This document shows positions 41,630 through 42,328 of a stretch of 42,328 bases of DNA, one piece after another (the first letter of the stretch is position 1; every line of letters begins with the position of its first letter). This DNA is from a virus. Location of the stretch: IMG/VR virus record IMGVR_UViG_3300047496_000268, positions 1 to 42,328 of that record; one strand, given 5' to 3'. Made by a program: the position numbers and the translations under genes. The notes beneath the pieces are model-generated. The model did no database searches. It had not been told where the DNA came from and saw only the letters and a program-made list of their open reading frames with translations.

Positions 41630-42328
41630 ATGCCTGTCAGACGCTCCACTAACCTCTCCCGCCCGCAGAGAAACGCGCCTCGTATGAAACTCGATTACGA
41701 GATTCCGTACTTTGACGGGATTGATACGACTAGCGACCCCGCTAGCTCTGCTCCTGATGGCATGAGCGAAGAGTCCAGCCCGGACTGCCTTAACGTTGTT
41801 TTCGATATAGTTCAGTCCTGCCAGACGCGCAAGGGCTACAATAAACTGCTCACCAGCAAGCTTTCGAGTTTTGTAGGTGGAATGTACCCACTCTATCAGT
41901 CAAACGGTACCAAACAGCTTGTATATGGCTCAAACAACCAATTGTTCAAGTACAACAACGCCGGTGGTTCAACTGCCCTGACCGGGACTCCGGCTACTTT
42001 CACGGCTAACCAACAGTGGTCATTTGATGAGCTTTTGGATAATATGTACGGAGCCAACGGGGTAGACCCACTAATTGTCTACAATGGCTCAAACTACTCT
42101 ATCGCCAATGCTGCGATTACTGCCCAGTACATCAAAATCCACAAGAACCGGGTTTATGCTGCCAACAAAAACAGTTCGACCCTGTACTTTAGTGATGCCG
42201 GGGTGCCAGGTTCATTCCCGGTCAACAACTTCATTCAGATCAACACCAACGATGGTCAGAACATCACCGGCATTTCCGAGGTTTTGGATAACCTGATAAT
42301 CTTTAAAGATGAATCGGTTTGGATTCTT
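41630..42328 (+). CDS. Tail tubular/nozzle-like protein, N-terminal part (continues at position 2)
   Basis: GGAG precedes ATG 41630. The frame stays open to the contig end and continues at position 2 in phase, giving 591 residues in total. The beginning (RMKLDYEIPYFDGIDTTSDP, CLNVVFDIVQSCQTRKGYNK) is characteristic of podovirus proteins with a beta-propeller-like body: short strands with Y-x-x-G-x-x-Q-L-F and N-G-S-N-Y repeats. Confidence 0.78.
   Translation, partial: MPVRRSTNLSRPQRNAPRMKLDYEIPYFDGIDTTSDPASSAPDGMSEESSPDCLNVVFDIVQSCQTRKGYNKLLTSKLSSFVGGMYPLYQSNGTKQLVYGSNNQLFKYNNAGGSTALTGTPATFTANQQWSFDELLDNMYGANGVDPLIVYNGSNYSIANAAITAQYIKIHKNRVYAANKNSSTLYFSDAGVPGSFPVNNFIQINTNDGQNITGISEVLDNLIIFKDESVWIL
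42202..42328. repeat. Terminal direct repeat, right copy
   Basis: Identical to 1-127; see the left copy. Removing it gives a circle of 42,201 bp. Confidence 0.95.

Noticed and set aside
1-42328. Recoded stop codons
   Set aside because: TAA, TAG and TGA all end well-supported genes (for example 1204, 7622 and 38260), and no suppressor tRNA was found.

Overview
The window is a complete circular phage genome written as a linear contig. Its first 127 bases recur exactly as its last 127 (1-127 = 42202-42328), and one tail gene runs in frame across the join, so the unique length is 42,201 bp. The gene set (large terminase, portal, scaffold, capsid, a short-tail tubular/nozzle pair, a 1,255-residue presumed ejection protein, holin-like proteins and a GH25 lysozyme) indicates a podovirus-like double-stranded DNA phage using the standard code; TAA, TAG and TGA all end genes. 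The host cannot be named from sequence. A GH25 muramidase, no visible spanin pair and Pro/Ala-rich linkers suggest a monoderm host; a Patescibacteria/Saccharibacteria host is only a guess. No DNA polymerase, helicase, primase, RNA polymerase or integrase was recognised, so replication probably uses the host machinery.

Layout. (1) Late operon, + strand, 31757 through the join to 10619: small virion proteins, terminase, portal, scaffold, capsid, tail, ejection and lysis genes. Three candidate late promoters share TTGC-type -35 boxes and 16-bp spacers. (2) Early operon A, - strand, 18044 to 10673: PD-(D/E)XK nuclease, SSB-like protein, P-loop polynucleotide kinase, Pth2-type peptidyl-tRNA hydrolase, NinG-like endonuclease, a secreted lysozyme-like protein and many small unknowns joined by ATGA/TAATG overlaps. 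(3) + strand island 18161-23110: a redoxin, structured RNA, two small genes and about 29 tRNA genes that together cover all 20 amino acids. (4) Early operon B, - strand, 28272 to 23112: a DnaD/O-like replication protein, an HAD phosphatase, an HNH nuclease and small membrane proteins, behind a long structured leader. (5) Control region 28.3-30.8 kb: an HTH protein whose own promoter contains the palindrome TGTATATACA, with 11 exact copies of that palindrome within 1.7 kb.

Most notable system. The tRNA genes form three arrays. Each is preceded by a short ORF (22, 19 and 19 codons) ending in a strong intrinsic terminator. The core codons of each ORF specify only amino acids whose tRNAs lie in the array just downstream: array 1 (W,P,I,K,Q,V,R,H,D,N,C), core ICQNPVNRKHDNIV; array 2 (T,G,A,E,Q,M), core EQQTEAGTT; array 3 (F,Y,L,S), core LSFSSLYLSL. 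The 3' end of each ORF can also pair with the 5' arm of its terminator. This is the logic of amino-acid-operon attenuation applied to phage tRNA arrays: a ribosome stalled for lack of a given charged tRNA would switch on the array that encodes it. I know of no described example. A Pth2 and separately encoded polynucleotide kinase and phosphatase fit a wider programme for keeping the tRNA pool supplied.
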